Assembly: GCA_963702765.1 (NCBI GenBank)
Contig: CAVPEB010000021.1
Span: 1-64,000 of the forward strand
Length of the DNA: 64,000 nt
Source: DATMNR01 sp963702765
Lineage (GTDB): Bacteria > Chloroflexota > Ktedonobacteria > Ktedonobacterales > Ktedonobacteraceae
Reading direction: 5' to 3'
Part shown: in pieces, positions 21,481 through 30,438 of the stretch
Position numbering within the stretch: the first letter of the stretch is position 1
Layout: every line of letters begins with the position of its first letter
The notes under the pieces: model-generated
The model's input: only the letters and a program-made list of their open reading frames with translations
Told to the model about the DNA's origin: nothing
Database searches by the model: none
Program-made: the position numbers and the translations under genes

Positions 21481-23265
21481 TTATAGCCTGTCTGCTTTCA
21501 ATGGCTCAATATAACAGGCAAGAAGTACTAGCTTTAGGTCATGCACGATCCGGCGATTGCGCTTCGTCGTGATCCGATCCAGTTGGCGCGAGGCGTATCG
21601 GTTCGCCTTGGCAAGATTTTTCTGAAAGTGGGCGCGTCGTTTGTTGTAATACTGATTGCGGCTTTTGATCGGCTTGCCGCTGACCAATCGAGGGATGAAA
21701 CCAGGTTTGTTCGAAGTGAGAGCGGCCAGCACGCTCACGCCCAGGTCAATGGCCACAAACAAAGCAGGATCAACGCTCGCCTGTTTCGCCTCTAGCTGGT
21801 AGACGACCTCGATGATGTAGTGGTCGCCTTTGGGGACCATGCGCACCTCGGAGACCGTCTCTCGGCTCTGTGCAGTCTGCACGAGTGCTCCTAGCTCACT
21901 TACAGCAATCACTCCCAGCTCCAACTCGCACTTCCAGATCGCGCCCTTCTCATAGACCAGCAGATTGCGTCCTTCCGTTTTGTGCTTGTAGCCTGGCAGG
22001 TTCGGACGGCCTGTGAACCGTTCAGGATGCTCGTGCAACACCTTCCAGACAATGATGTTATGATCAGCCCCACCTGATGCGAGACCATTTAAGCCCCACG
22101 ACACAGACATCACTGCGCCACTATGTCCTCTATAGATCGCTCTCGCGCTGCTATTCACGTCCCAGATATTTACACTCCCATCAGTAGAACCCGTTGCGAG
22201 TCGACCTGTGTTGTTCGGCTCCCACGCAATGCCATTCACAGTGCCATTATGGGGCAGCACATGCTCAACGTGCTCGGTTGCCACATCCCATACTTTTGCT
22301 ATATCAACACTTCCCGAAGCTATCATTGTGCTGTCCTGTGACCAAGCTACAGAATGAACAGCCTCTGTATGAATATGATATAAGGAGACTTTACGAGGTA
22401 TTTCTTTTAGGGAAGTAATAGCTACATTTCCGTTATCTAGTGCAGCTGCCAGATATTTCCCATCAGGGGAGAGTGAAAGTGCATGGATAAATGCCCGCAC
22501 AGTGTTTTTCGTGGCAACGTTGGTATTCAAGAATAACTCATGTAAACCATTTCCAAGCGTGCCGGCCAGCAAACGATCTCCAGAGTTCGCCCATACAACG
22601 GAACTGACAACTCCCAGGTTCCTAAAGGTATTTTTTGTATTCCCTTGAGAATTCCATACCTGTACTGTATTATCTTCTCCTCCTGAAGCAATAAGCAGAC
22701 CTCCAGGGCTCCAGCTTGCGCTTAAAACAGCCGCTTGATGTCCATTGTATGTAAGGGTGCTGGTTTCTTTGGAGACAAGCCAGAGACGCACTGTGCTATC
22801 GTTTGAACTGGAAACAAGTTGTGTGCTATCTGGTGACCAGGAAACACTCGTCACCGTATCGCTATGTCCGCGTAGTACATAAAGCGCATGTGCAGGTTTA
22901 GCAAACCGTGAATACAAATAGATGCCCGTGCCACTACCAATAGCCACTATCGCTGCACCTCCAGCAATCCAGCCGAGCGCCTTTCTTCTACTCACTTGAC
23001 GTGATTTATCCGGCGTTGTTGTGTCAGGCTTGTGCGATTGACCAGGCCATGCAGGCATTTGCGAGAACTGATCCTGCTGTGCCGCAGCGGCATATACTGT
23101 CGAATCAAGTGCTGATCCTGAACTGTTTGGTGCCTGGGAAGGATAATGTGATGTACCAGGTGTTGTTAGCACCGTTGCGGGCACGCTCGAGTTTTCCCAG
23201 TCTGCTTGAGTGGCTGGAGCTTTATACGTTTGTGCCAGCGTTGGCAAGGAGAACAATGGTCGCAT
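21481..23265 (-). CDS. WD40 repeat membrane protein fused in frame to a truncated TnpB
   Basis: 594 aa. Residues 1-95 are a polar linker. A membrane span follows (about 97-117, ALGWIAGGAAIVAIGSGTGI), then WD40 repeats to about 409 (LRGHSDTVTSVSWSPDS; blades end in VRLW, VQVW, AKVW, VNIW, IIVW). From about 412 the sequence changes to an IS200/IS605-type TnpB: FTGRPNLPGYKHKTEGRNLL, VSEVRMVPKGDHY, VAIDLGVSVLAALTSNKPG (first RuvC Asp at 507) and QYYNKRRAHFQ. It ends before RuvC-II, the zinc finger and RuvC-III. The N-terminus should continue a kinase gene that is out of frame by one base. A chimeric protein that cannot be an active nuclease. Confidence 0.8.
   Translation of the reverse strand: MRPLFSLPTLAQTYKAPATQADWENSSVPATVLTTPGTSHYPSQAPNSSGSALDSTVYAAAAQQDQFSQMPAWPGQSHKPDTTTPDKSRQVSRRKALGWIAGGAAIVAIGSGTGIYLYSRFAKPAHALYVLRGHSDTVTSVSWSPDSTQLVSSSNDSTVRLWLVSKETSTLTYNGHQAAVLSASWSPGGLLIASGGEDNTVQVWNSQGNTKNTFRNLGVVSSVVWANSGDRLLAGTLGNGLHELFLNTNVATKNTVRAFIHALSLSPDGKYLAAALDNGNVAITSLKEIPRKVSLYHIHTEAVHSVAWSQDSTMIASGSVDIAKVWDVATEHVEHVLPHNGTVNGIAWEPNNTGRLATGSTDGSVNIWDVNSSARAIYRGHSGAVMSVSWGLNGLASGGADHNIIVWKVLHEHPERFTGRPNLPGYKHKTEGRNLLVYEKGAIWKCELELGVIAVSELGALVQTAQSRETVSEVRMVPKGDHYIIEVVYQLEAKQASVDPALFVAIDLGVSVLAALTSNKPGFIPRLVSGKPIKSRNQYYNKRRAHFQKNLAKANRYASRQLDRITTKRNRRIVHDLKLVLLACYIEPLKADRL
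21534..22035 (-). pseudogene. tnpB: TnpB (RNA-guided nuclease) internal fragment
   Basis: Part of the fusion above: residues about 411-577 encode the middle of TnpB, from the end of its N-terminal (REC/WED-like) region to the segment after the first RuvC motif (RITTKRNRRIVHDL). The following 17 residues are unrelated. Neither the start of TnpB nor its catalytic Glu and last Asp are present. No adjacent TnpA is seen. Confidence 0.75.
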
Positions 23266-24191
23266 ACTGGCTGGACACCCTGAACTGCCTGTGAAAAGGA
23301 TGCGGCAAAAACTTCAGTTGTTGGGTAACGGTCCGCTGGCCTTTTAGCCAGAGCACGTGATAGCACGATCGCTATCCCTTCGGGAAGAGCAGAATTTATC
23401 CTCGTTATCTGTGGAGGATCAACAGACAGGTGCTGATGCATTAGACGCATGGGGTCACCTTCAAATGGAGGGCAACCTGCTAGAAAGTAGTAGATCATCA
23501 CGGCAAGCGCATACTGGTCACTCTCCGGACTTGCAGTACCATTAAATTGTTCAGGAGCCATGTATGTTGGCGTGCCCAGGATTTGACTCGTAGCCGTGTT
23601 GGAGGAGAATAATTTCGCCAGACCAAAATCAGAAAGTAGGAGGTGTACAGTATTTCCATTGTCGATACGGAGCAAAAAATTTGCAGGCTTCACGTCACGA
23701 TGTATAATACCTCGCTCGTGAGCATATTGGAGTGCAGAAGCAGCCTGTTGCAAATATTCATTTGCCTCCTCCGGGCTCAAAGGCCAGGAACTGTTCATGA
23801 CAGGCAGATCAGGATGCGAAGCGAATAATTGACTTGAAGGAATTCCGGCTCTGCGCCGAAGCCAATCCCATAGCGAACCCTCTGGACGGTATTGCATGAT
23901 AATATAGGCCCGCTTGCCGTTGCTTGTTTCCTCTTCCCCGTAGCGATAGAGTGGAAGTATATTCAGATGATCGAGGCTTGCAACTGCTCGCGCCTCTTGC
24001 TTAAAGCGTTCAGCAGCCGCGTTTGAACTAACTACATCGAGAAAATCACTTGTATCTGTTCTCACAAGTTTGATGGCAACCTGTTGTCCTATATTCGGGT
24101 CTTCTGCCAGATAGACTGCTCCCATACCGCCGCTACCAAGCAGCCTTACCAGTTTATATCCACTAATCGATGTGCCAAGGAGAGTATCCAC
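23166..24191 (-). CDS. Ser/Thr protein kinase, frame-broken from its WD40 half
   Basis: Hanks-type kinase, complete domain at about 12-275: G-loop LLGSGGMGAVYL, Lys41 in VAIKLV, HRDVKPAN (164-171), DFG (188-190), GTPTYMAPEQ (206-215). After QAVQGVQPV the frame ends in a Cys-rich nonsense tail, while the next frame opens with MRPLFSLPTLAQTYKAP and leads into a membrane span and WD40 repeats. Kinase plus span plus WD40 in one chain is a common Ktedonobacteria and Actinobacteria layout, so a one-base indel near 23265-23300 probably split one gene. The kinase itself looks active. GTG start with GGAGG upstream. Confidence 0.85.
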   Translation of the reverse strand: MDTLLGTSISGYKLVRLLGSGGMGAVYLAEDPNIGQQVAIKLVRTDTSDFLDVVSSNAAAERFKQEARAVASLDHLNILPLYRYGEEETSNGKRAYIIMQYRPEGSLWDWLRRRAGIPSSQLFASHPDLPVMNSSWPLSPEEANEYLQQAASALQYAHERGIIHRDVKPANFLLRIDNGNTVHLLLSDFGLAKLFSSNTATSQILGTPTYMAPEQFNGTASPESDQYALAVMIYYFLAGCPPFEGDPMRLMHQHLSVDPPQITRINSALPEGIAIVLSRALAKRPADRYPTTEVFAASFSQAVQGVQPVCDHCSPCQRWHKRIKLQPLKQTGKTRACPQRC

Positions 24192-24393
24192 AGGAGTTGG
24201 CCTCCAGATTGAAATATATGAGCTAAAATTTGAAATAGTCAGTAAGCCAGTTGAGATAGAATATGCGAAATCATGAAGAAATGCCAGCCAATCATAGCAT
24301 AACTCAATGTACCTGTCTAAATTGAGTTGAGGAAAGGGATATTTGTCTTATAGTTATCTTTCTGGGAGCAATAGCAAAGTGGATTAAAGATAC

Positions 24394-24462
24394 CGCCCGC
24401 CGTGTAGATAGCTTCACATTCTCACTTTAACTTTATCAATAACGAGAAAGACACGACGGGCG
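24394..24462. repeat. Imperfect long hairpin
   Basis: CGCCCGCCGTGT (24394-24405) pairs with ACACGACGGGCG (24451-24462) with a single mismatch (T opposite G by wobble), around a 45-nt loop with further partial pairing (CATTCTC / GAGAAAG). It lies between the Yip1-like and kinase genes, both on the minus strand; possible terminator or small element. Confidence 0.5.
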
Positions 24463-24502
24463 AATAGTAATCTCCTGGTCTTTAGATAGGTTAAGGCTTG
24501 CC

Positions 24503-24580
24503 TGGCTGTCAAACTGAGCATAACGAAGAGTCTCTCTAAGAGCATAGAAATGCTTCGCTATGCTTAGCAGAATAGTCCAG
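24503..24580. repeat. Degenerate inverted-repeat element related to 56476-56549
   Basis: Two imperfect arms (CTGTCAAACTGAGCATAACG at the left; its diverged complement CGCTATGCTTAGCAGAATAG at the right) face each other. The left arm reads like the GTCATTCTGAGCG...GAAGAATCTC repeat that occurs in cleaner form at 56.5 kb. Probably an old copy of the same dispersed hairpin family. Confidence 0.45.
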
Positions 24581-24607
24581 CCCTGCTGTCATACTTTCGA
24601 TGCTAGC

Positions 24608-25559
24608 CTATGGATATTGGGTTCCATTTCTGAAAGCAGCTACAAAAATTGCAGCCAGCACAATAACGCACAGGAAAACAAGTAAGAACAACACCGCTAT
24701 TGGAATAAAGACTACTGCCGAAGCTTTACCACCACTTAGACGGTGTACTGCCATAATCGCGAAAACGTTAAGGACCCATCCATAGATAAGTAATGCGAAG
24801 CCTGCAATACCACCAAGAATAGGTATTAAACCAAGGAGGTAACTTAGTATGTAAATTGGGACTTCGAAAAGAAGTGTTGTATAACCCTGGGTAAGAAAAT
24901 TTCCCTCTCCTTTAAAAGCCTTTGCAAGGAGGTATTGTATGCCTACAAGAATGAAAAAAGTTATGGGGACTGAGATAAAAGCAAAGGTATTCCCACTTGC
25001 GGTGAGAGCTAGAATGGAATTGAAGTTGGCTCCTCCTGAACCTATGATAGAACTAGTAGCCAGTCTTAATGCGCTTCCAATTAAGCCGATAATGGTTCCA
25101 ACAACAGCCCATATAAGAAGCTGTATCCATACCATAGCCCAGTCTGCCTTGCCCATCTCTCCTTCAAATGTCAGCCGTGATGGTTTGGTGAGTACTCTAA
25201 TATATTGATTTGGCAGTTCCTGAATAGCTTGACCGATTGATCGAGGCGCTTGCTGTGGTGGAGCATATCCATAACCGTAGCCACCTTGCTGATAAGGTGG
25301 AGTACCGTATTGTTGGGGTGGGGCATAGGGGTTTTGCGGCGATTGTGGAGGCATAAGGATTCTGTGGTGGAGCGCCGTAGGGATTTTGTGGAGAACCATA
25401 TCCTGAGTAAGGGTCTGCTCCACTGGGGGGTTGTTCCTGTCCTTCATAAGGATTTTGTGGAGCACTATTAGCTGGATTGGGTTCTGACCCACCATTTGGG
25501 GGTTGCTCTGGCTCTCCGTTGCCAGGTTGTTCCTGACCTTGAGTTGGATCCCATGCCAT
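24608..25559 (-). pseudogene. Yip1-like multispan membrane protein with a frameshift
   Basis: From ATG 25559 the frame gives a repetitive Pro/Gln/Asn/Tyr-rich leader (PQNPYEGQEQPPSGADPY, PQNPYGAPPQNPYA). At about 25350 the repeat continues only in another frame (PPQSPQNPYAPPQQYGTPPY), which leads into a basic segment (IRVLTKPSRLTFEGEMGKAD) and about five membrane spans of the Yip1 type. Adding one C in the ATGCCTCCACA stretch restores a single protein of about 317 aa. The lesion sits in repetitive sequence, so slippage or a sequencing error is likely. An intact membrane domain could still be translated from an internal start. Confidence 0.7.
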
Positions 25560-25746
25560 GAAAGTTCTCCTTTACTATGAGCATAAGTACCTGTTAGTTT
25601 TTCCTATACTAGCCAATTATGGAACTCATCTCTCTTTTTAGCACATAAAGAGGGCTTTATTATAACATTACCCCAACTGAGTGTCTAATTGAAAATCATT
25701 CTTCTTCGCTCAGTATGCAGGCAGCCAGACTTGCTAGTTGCGGAGT

Positions 25747-26655
25747 TTAAGATAGAGCTTTCTGCCAGTATTCTACGCTTTCGCGTAGTTCATCCAATAC
25801 CATGCTATCTTCGGCTTCGAACGGGTGGATTGGTTCAAGGAAGAGATACACATCGCCACTCATTAACCAGGGTTGAATTGCTTCTATAATTTTTTCGGCT
25901 TTTACCATGCCTTGTGCATTATAATCCCTCGTGAAAGGCCAATGATGATCTCCTGTGTTGTCTGTTTGTTGCAAATGTACAATTGGGAGGTGTGGCCAGG
26001 AAATTGCGAACCACGCGAGATAATCATCGCTAGCGCTTCCAGTATGCAAGGCACAGGGATGTCCTACATCAAGACATAATACAAATGGCGCGCCATTGTT
26101 TGTATTCAGGTTGGTAAGCCATTGCGCTTCCTCAATGCTGTGTCCCCACTCGCGTGTAACCGCCATGTTCTCGAACAGTAAGTGAGATAACCCCTTATCA
26201 GCAGCATAATGTGACAGTGCTAACAGGCGTTCCTGCAACTCATGTAAGAGCATTTGTTTGCGCTCGTGGTTCATGGCGTCCTTGACACTGAATGCTCCAA
26301 TGTGGCCACCCATACCGGTTGCGCCAAGTTGAGCTGTGAAGTCTATTGCTCGTTCATACCATCTGTTTGCTGCTACACGCATAGATAGATCTGGATGTAG
26401 TAATTGGCTCCAGGAGTAAGCAGCCAGCCCGGTGAAGGTGCTATGAATGAAGAGATCGTGTGCCTTTGCGAGTTTTCGAACCTCATCAGCATAGGATTGT
26501 GTAGTGCTTTCGTCGAGTAAAGGATCGACCAGGTCAAGACTAAACTGGCAGCAATCAAGTCCTAACTCATGTTTAACGATTTGCACCCACTGATCTGGTT
26601 CTGGCCAACGTTTAACCGCGAAACACGTATTGATACCGAGATGTAAACGTGACAT
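25747..26655 (-). CDS. Sugar phosphate isomerase/epimerase (TIM barrel, AP endonuclease 2 fold)
   Basis: 302 aa. Starts LHLGINTCFAVKRWPEPDQW and shows the metal-binding landmarks of the xylose-isomerase-like superfamily: FENM (Glu), CLDVGHPCA (Asp, His), IVHLQQTDN and the late FLEPIHPF. Such proteins isomerise or epimerise small sugars or sugar phosphates, and tetrulose-phosphate isomerases of erythritol pathways have this fold. It is third in a minus-strand unit (deoR-type regulator, phosphoesterase, this gene), 47 nt past the phosphoesterase. GGAGG lies 9 nt before the start ATG. Substrate unknown. Confidence 0.85.
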   Translation of the reverse strand: MSRLHLGINTCFAVKRWPEPDQWVQIVKHELGLDCCQFSLDLVDPLLDESTTQSYADEVRKLAKAHDLFIHSTFTGLAAYSWSQLLHPDLSMRVAANRWYERAIDFTAQLGATGMGGHIGAFSVKDAMNHERKQMLLHELQERLLALSHYAADKGLSHLLFENMAVTREWGHSIEEAQWLTNLNTNNGAPFVLCLDVGHPCALHTGSASDDYLAWFAISWPHLPIVHLQQTDNTGDHHWPFTRDYNAQGMVKAEKIIEAIQPWLMSGDVYLFLEPIHPFEAEDSMVLDELRESVEYWQKALS

Positions 26656-26702
26656 AACATATACCTCCTGATGAGTAGGCTCGATGATCAGCGAAAAACT
26701 TG

Positions 26703-27653
26703 TTAACCGCTAACCATCTGGTAACCTCTTAATTTGCCCTTGTGCAAGGTAGCCAAAACACCATGCAGGACCCCTTCGCTATAATCACTACCTGGGTTGA
26801 TACAAACAGTTCGCCCAATCTTGCATGAAGCATGGGCTTCATGAATATGTCCATGCAGTCCTAGTAATGGTTGATATCGCTCAATAGCTGCTCGCACAGC
26901 GGTAGACCCAACAGGTATGAAACGCGTCTGGCCGAGATTGCTCTGGACTTTAAAATCAGCATTTAGTTCTGGTGCATCATCCAGCCCACTTTTAAAGGGT
27001 GGTACATGTAAGTTCATGACGAGCGCATCAGGACGTTTCACTTGCAGCATGAGGGCATCGATGCGCTGTGCCAGTTCGTCTTCGCTACATTCACGAGGCG
27101 TATTCCACGGGGTCGGGTTCGACCAGCCGAGACTTATCATTTCGCTTACCTCATCCAACACAACAGGTGCGCCTTCAGGGTTATGCACAATGCGACCAGT
27201 ATCCAACACATTTAATACTTCAGGTGGGTCATCATTGCCACCCATTATATAACAGCGCACTCCAGTCCCTGCTAAACGTTCGTCTGCCAGGGTGATCCAC
27301 TCTAGCAGGCGTTCTTTCATCAAACGTTCGAAGACTGACTCAACTTCACCAGAAGCATGGAGTGCATCGCGCTCTCCTTCACGACAACGATATGTATACA
27401 TTCCTTTATCGGCTGCAATCTTCTCGAATTCTCGTACATCGGCTTCTGAAGTTAGCTCAAGTCGTTGACCACGTTCTTGAGTGACATAAATACCAGGTCG
27501 TGTTTCTTCAAGGAAAATAATAGCTTTGCCAAGTACATCACCACCCATGACTAATACCTGAGCTTTATAAAACTTCGCTGCATTTAAAAATTTGCGGAAG
27601 CAACGATTGGAACCATGCACATCGCTGGCATAATAGATTGTAGTAGTCATCAC
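26703..27653 (-). CDS. Calcineurin-like metallophosphoesterase
   Basis: 316 aa with the dinuclear metal motifs in order: SDVHG (10-14), VMGGDVLG (about 35-42), MGGNDDP (about 146-152), NLHVPP and LHGHIHEAH (family D-x-H, GGD, GN-H/D, H, G-H-x-H). It likely hydrolyses a phosphomonoester or phosphodiester; the specific substrate cannot be read. A long insert between the second and third motifs is unusual. Sandwiched between the DeoR-type regulator (44 nt) and the TIM-barrel isomerase (47 nt), so it may dephosphorylate an intermediate of the same pathway. Confidence 0.87.
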   Translation of the reverse strand: MMTTTIYYASDVHGSNRCFRKFLNAAKFYKAQVLVMGGDVLGKAIIFLEETRPGIYVTQERGQRLELTSEADVREFEKIAADKGMYTYRCREGERDALHASGEVESVFERLMKERLLEWITLADERLAGTGVRCYIMGGNDDPPEVLNVLDTGRIVHNPEGAPVVLDEVSEMISLGWSNPTPWNTPRECSEDELAQRIDALMLQVKRPDALVMNLHVPPFKSGLDDAPELNADFKVQSNLGQTRFIPVGSTAVRAAIERYQPLLGLHGHIHEAHASCKIGRTVCINPGSDYSEGVLHGVLATLHKGKLRGYQMVSG

Positions 27654-27697
27654 TGAACCGTTTCTGTTTCATTCTTTGCGCTTATGTATGCAAAGCA

Positions 27698-28510
27698 CTA
27701 GAGCCGTATTGTCGTTTCTTGTTGAAGACCAACGTGATCTTCTTGATGCTTTTTAGCGAGCACAACCTGTATATTACCGACTTGAAGTCGATCGAGCATC
27801 TCTTGTTTGGCATCTTCATCTGTTACCAGAGTTGTAACCATAGAAACTGGAGCTACAACAGCTGGTGCTCGAAATCCCAACTTGCTGTGATCAGCAAGCA
27901 CAATTACGTCGCGAGACCGCTCCATCATCAAACGATGCAACGAAGCTACTTCATAGTCTAATTCTGTTATGCCTACCTCAGGGTCAACTCCCGCTGCTCC
28001 AAGTATACAAATATCAGCGTAAAATCGATTGAGCGTAGCTTCAGCAATTGGTCCTGTCATAATCAATTCTTCACTATGTAGCTTTCCACCAAGCACAATG
28101 ACGCGAATGTTTCGTGAACATAGCAGGCTAGCATGGGAAAGTGAGGCGGTAATAACCTGTACATGAGGGTGTGGGGGTAAAAATTGTGCAAACTGTGAAG
28201 TGGTCGTGCCTTCACCGAGAAACAGTGTTTGTCCTGGCTCGACCATCTGAGCGGCAAAAGCGCCGATCAAGCGTTTTTGTGCTGAAAATTGCAACGCTCG
28301 ACTGTTAAATCCCAGTTCAACACTTTTTGTAATATGAAATGTCGCGCCTCCATATGTCTGGCGTAAGAAACCATCCTGTTCCAGGCGCTTTATATCGCGC
28401 CGAATCGTCATAACTGAGACTTCTAATTCATCAGCCAGTGCCTGGGCCTCAATCGATTGGAACTCAGCTACACGTTCAAGAATGAGCCTTCTTCGTTCGC
28501 TCGCCAGCAT
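27698..28510 (-). CDS. DeoR-family transcriptional regulator
   Basis: 270 aa. N-terminal winged HTH (RRLILERVAEFQSIEAQALA, then LEVSVMTIRRDIKRLEQDG, YGGA) and a C-terminal sugar-phosphate-sensing domain of the ribose-5-phosphate isomerase-like fold (GQTLFLGEGTTTSQFAQFL, VIVLADHSKLG). DeoR proteins usually repress and are released by a phosphorylated sugar. It is first in the minus-strand unit with phosphoesterase and isomerase, and divergent from the APC-BtpA-FGGY unit. The two promoters overlap, so it is the evident regulator of both. Confidence 0.92.
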   Translation of the reverse strand: MLASERRRLILERVAEFQSIEAQALADELEVSVMTIRRDIKRLEQDGFLRQTYGGATFHITKSVELGFNSRALQFSAQKRLIGAFAAQMVEPGQTLFLGEGTTTSQFAQFLPPHPHVQVITASLSHASLLCSRNIRVIVLGGKLHSEELIMTGPIAEATLNRFYADICILGAAGVDPEVGITELDYEVASLHRLMMERSRDVIVLADHSKLGFRAPAVVAPVSMVTTLVTDEDAKQEMLDRLQVGNIQVVLAKKHQEDHVGLQQETTIRL

Positions 28511-28571
28511 TTGGAACTCACTTTAAAAGAAACTGATCGGACAAAATGCAACAAACTATTACATGTTTTTA

Positions 28572-28600
28572 TTGACAGAGCATGTTCATTGCTGTATACT
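28572..28600 (+). promoter_or_regulatory. Promoter of the APC-BtpA-FGGY operon
   Basis: TTGACA (28572-28577), 17-nt spacer, TATACT (28595-28600): near-consensus. Two similar words, CATGTTTTTATTG (28562-28574) and CATGTTCATTG (28581-28591), flank and overlap the -35 and could be operator half-sites. Confidence 0.75.
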
Positions 28601-28626
28601 CTAGCTAATAAATCGTTGTATGTCAA
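28598..28626 (-). promoter_or_regulatory. Promoter of the DeoR-phosphoesterase-isomerase operon
   Basis: On the minus strand, TTGACA (complement of 28621-28626), 17-nt spacer, TAGAGT (complement of 28598-28603). Its -10 overlaps the opposing -10 by 3 bp, so the two promoters cannot be occupied at once. Confidence 0.65.
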
Positions 28627-28694
28627 GATTTATCTCTCCAAGTGGTTCGTCTAGCGTACTATATTTTGCCTGCTATCAGGCGAAGGAGTAGGAC

Positions 28695-30356
28695 ATGCAA
28701 TCCGAGTCATCTTCGACCCCATCCTCATCCCTTTATGTTCGGCAATCATCGGGTCTTGTTCGCGAAGCATCTGTAATAGATGCAATTATTTTCAACGCAG
28801 TTTTTTCGGCACCAGTTGGAGCTACCCTGGCATTTGGAATTTTCTATGCCCTGGGAGCATTTCCTGGAGCGGACATCATCCAGGCACTGCTGATCGCTTT
28901 TGTAGTTAACATCCCTGTAGTCGTTATGATGTCGATGATGGCATCTGCTATGCCACGTACGGGTGGCGACTATGTATGGATCAGCCGTATTCTGCATCCT
29001 TCCGTAGCTGTGTTCAGCAATTTTGCTGCTTCAATATCAGCCTTGATCGGAGCAGCCTTCTGGGCGCGGTCCTTTGCAGTTCTGGCGCTTGGACCAGCGC
29101 TTGCAGTCCTTGGGGCTGTTACACAAAACAGCGGACTGATCAATGCTGGTAATGCTGTGAGTGGCAGTGATGCAACAGGCCAGTGGTGGACATTCGGTTT
29201 AGGATTATTGTTAATTGTAATTCTAGCCGTTGCAATGTCAGCTGGGACGAAAACATCGTTTCGCGTGCAAAATGTGTGTTGGATTATCGCAACTTTGGGT
29301 ACCTTCCTGGCATTTATCGCGCTGCTGATAAGCTCTAATCAAAGCTTTATCGCCAATTTCAATGCTTTCGCACAGCCATTTACACACAGCGCTAACTCAT
29401 TTCTAGCTATCCAGGTTGCTGCTGCTAAAGCAGGTTTTGTCTTCCTGGGAGGTCATCAATTCTCCTCAACGCTGCCAGTTGTAGCTATCATCATGACTTT
29501 TATGATGTGGAACTGGTGGTCGGTGTACATCGCCGGGGAACTCAAATCGGCTGGAAATCTACGCCGTCAACTCGTAATTATGATCGGTGCGCTCGTGTGG
29601 GACTCGATCTTCATGATTATCGGCGTACTGCTCCTGTATAATACTGCCAGTGAGCGATTTGTAGCTAGCATCAATGCGCTTGCAGGAACACCTGGTTATT
29701 TGCTGCCAGTAGCACCTTTCTATAACCTGATGGCAAGCATAGCTGCTAACAATTCGATCTTTGCCTTACTCATCGCGGTGAGTTTCCTTTTCTGGAATCT
29801 TCCAGCCATGTTTCCGAATACATTTATGCCCGTGCGCACAATTTTCGCCTGGTCGTTTGACCGTATTCTTCCAAGCAGGCTGTCTGATGTGAGCGAACGT
29901 ACCCATGCTCCAATTCCAGCGATCATCGTTGCATCGGTTATTGTTGCGGTTATTCTTGCATGGTCGGTACTCTCCAGCTCATTTGCCACACTGCTCTCTA
30001 TGGGTGTATTAGCCGGGGTTATTACCATCCTGTGTGTGAGTGTCGCGGCACTTGCGTTCCCTGTGCGCCGCCCAGATCTATTCAGGAATTCACCTGCCAA
30101 CACGAGAATTGCGGGTATTCCGCTTCTACCTATTGCAGCAGTGCTATCTATTGCGGTCATGATTGGTCTGGCATACCTGGTGCTTTCTTATCCGCAGCTT
30201 GGCATTGCAACTGCATCGTCTGGACCTTTGCCCGGCTTCATTTTCATGGGAGCCTTGATAGTTATTGGTCTGGCGATTTTCTTTATAGCGCGCTTTGTGC
30301 GATCCAGGCAAGGCATCAACCTGGATCTGATCTATAAAGAATTGCCACCAGAGTAA
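28695..30356 (+). CDS. APC superfamily permease
   Basis: 553 aa with about 12-14 hydrophobic segments. Helix 1 has the broken-helix pattern after REASVIDAIIFNAVFSAPVG, and SAMPRTGGDYVWISRILHP is the amino acid/polyamine/organocation family signature at helices 2-3. Cytoplasmic membrane importer, substrate unknown. Its pairing with a sugar kinase, an isomerase and a DeoR regulator rather than amino acid enzymes is unusual. Start supported by AAGGAG about 6 nt upstream. First gene behind the strong divergent promoter. Confidence 0.9.
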   Translation: MQSESSSTPSSSLYVRQSSGLVREASVIDAIIFNAVFSAPVGATLAFGIFYALGAFPGADIIQALLIAFVVNIPVVVMMSMMASAMPRTGGDYVWISRILHPSVAVFSNFAASISALIGAAFWARSFAVLALGPALAVLGAVTQNSGLINAGNAVSGSDATGQWWTFGLGLLLIVILAVAMSAGTKTSFRVQNVCWIIATLGTFLAFIALLISSNQSFIANFNAFAQPFTHSANSFLAIQVAAAKAGFVFLGGHQFSSTLPVVAIIMTFMMWNWWSVYIAGELKSAGNLRRQLVIMIGALVWDSIFMIIGVLLLYNTASERFVASINALAGTPGYLLPVAPFYNLMASIAANNSIFALLIAVSFLFWNLPAMFPNTFMPVRTIFAWSFDRILPSRLSDVSERTHAPIPAIIVASVIVAVILAWSVLSSSFATLLSMGVLAGVITILCVSVAALAFPVRRPDLFRNSPANTRIAGIPLLPIAAVLSIAVMIGLAYLVLSYPQLGIATASSGPLPGFIFMGALIVIGLAIFFIARFVRSRQGINLDLIYKELPPE

Positions 30357-30390
30357 AGCATGAGCTATATTCATTGTGATGATAATTTTC

Positions 30391-30417
30391 AAAGGGTGAT
30401 CTTCATGGTCGCCCTTT
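30391..30417 (+). terminator. Hairpin between permease and BtpA genes
   Basis: AAAGGGTGATC / GGTCGCCCTTT forms an 11-bp RNA stem with two G-U pairs and a 5-nt loop, in the 82-nt gap. It has no T-run, so it is more likely an mRNA processing or attenuation site than a full stop. Confidence 0.45.
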
Positions 30418-30438
30418 GGGTTTCACATATCAGGGGGA

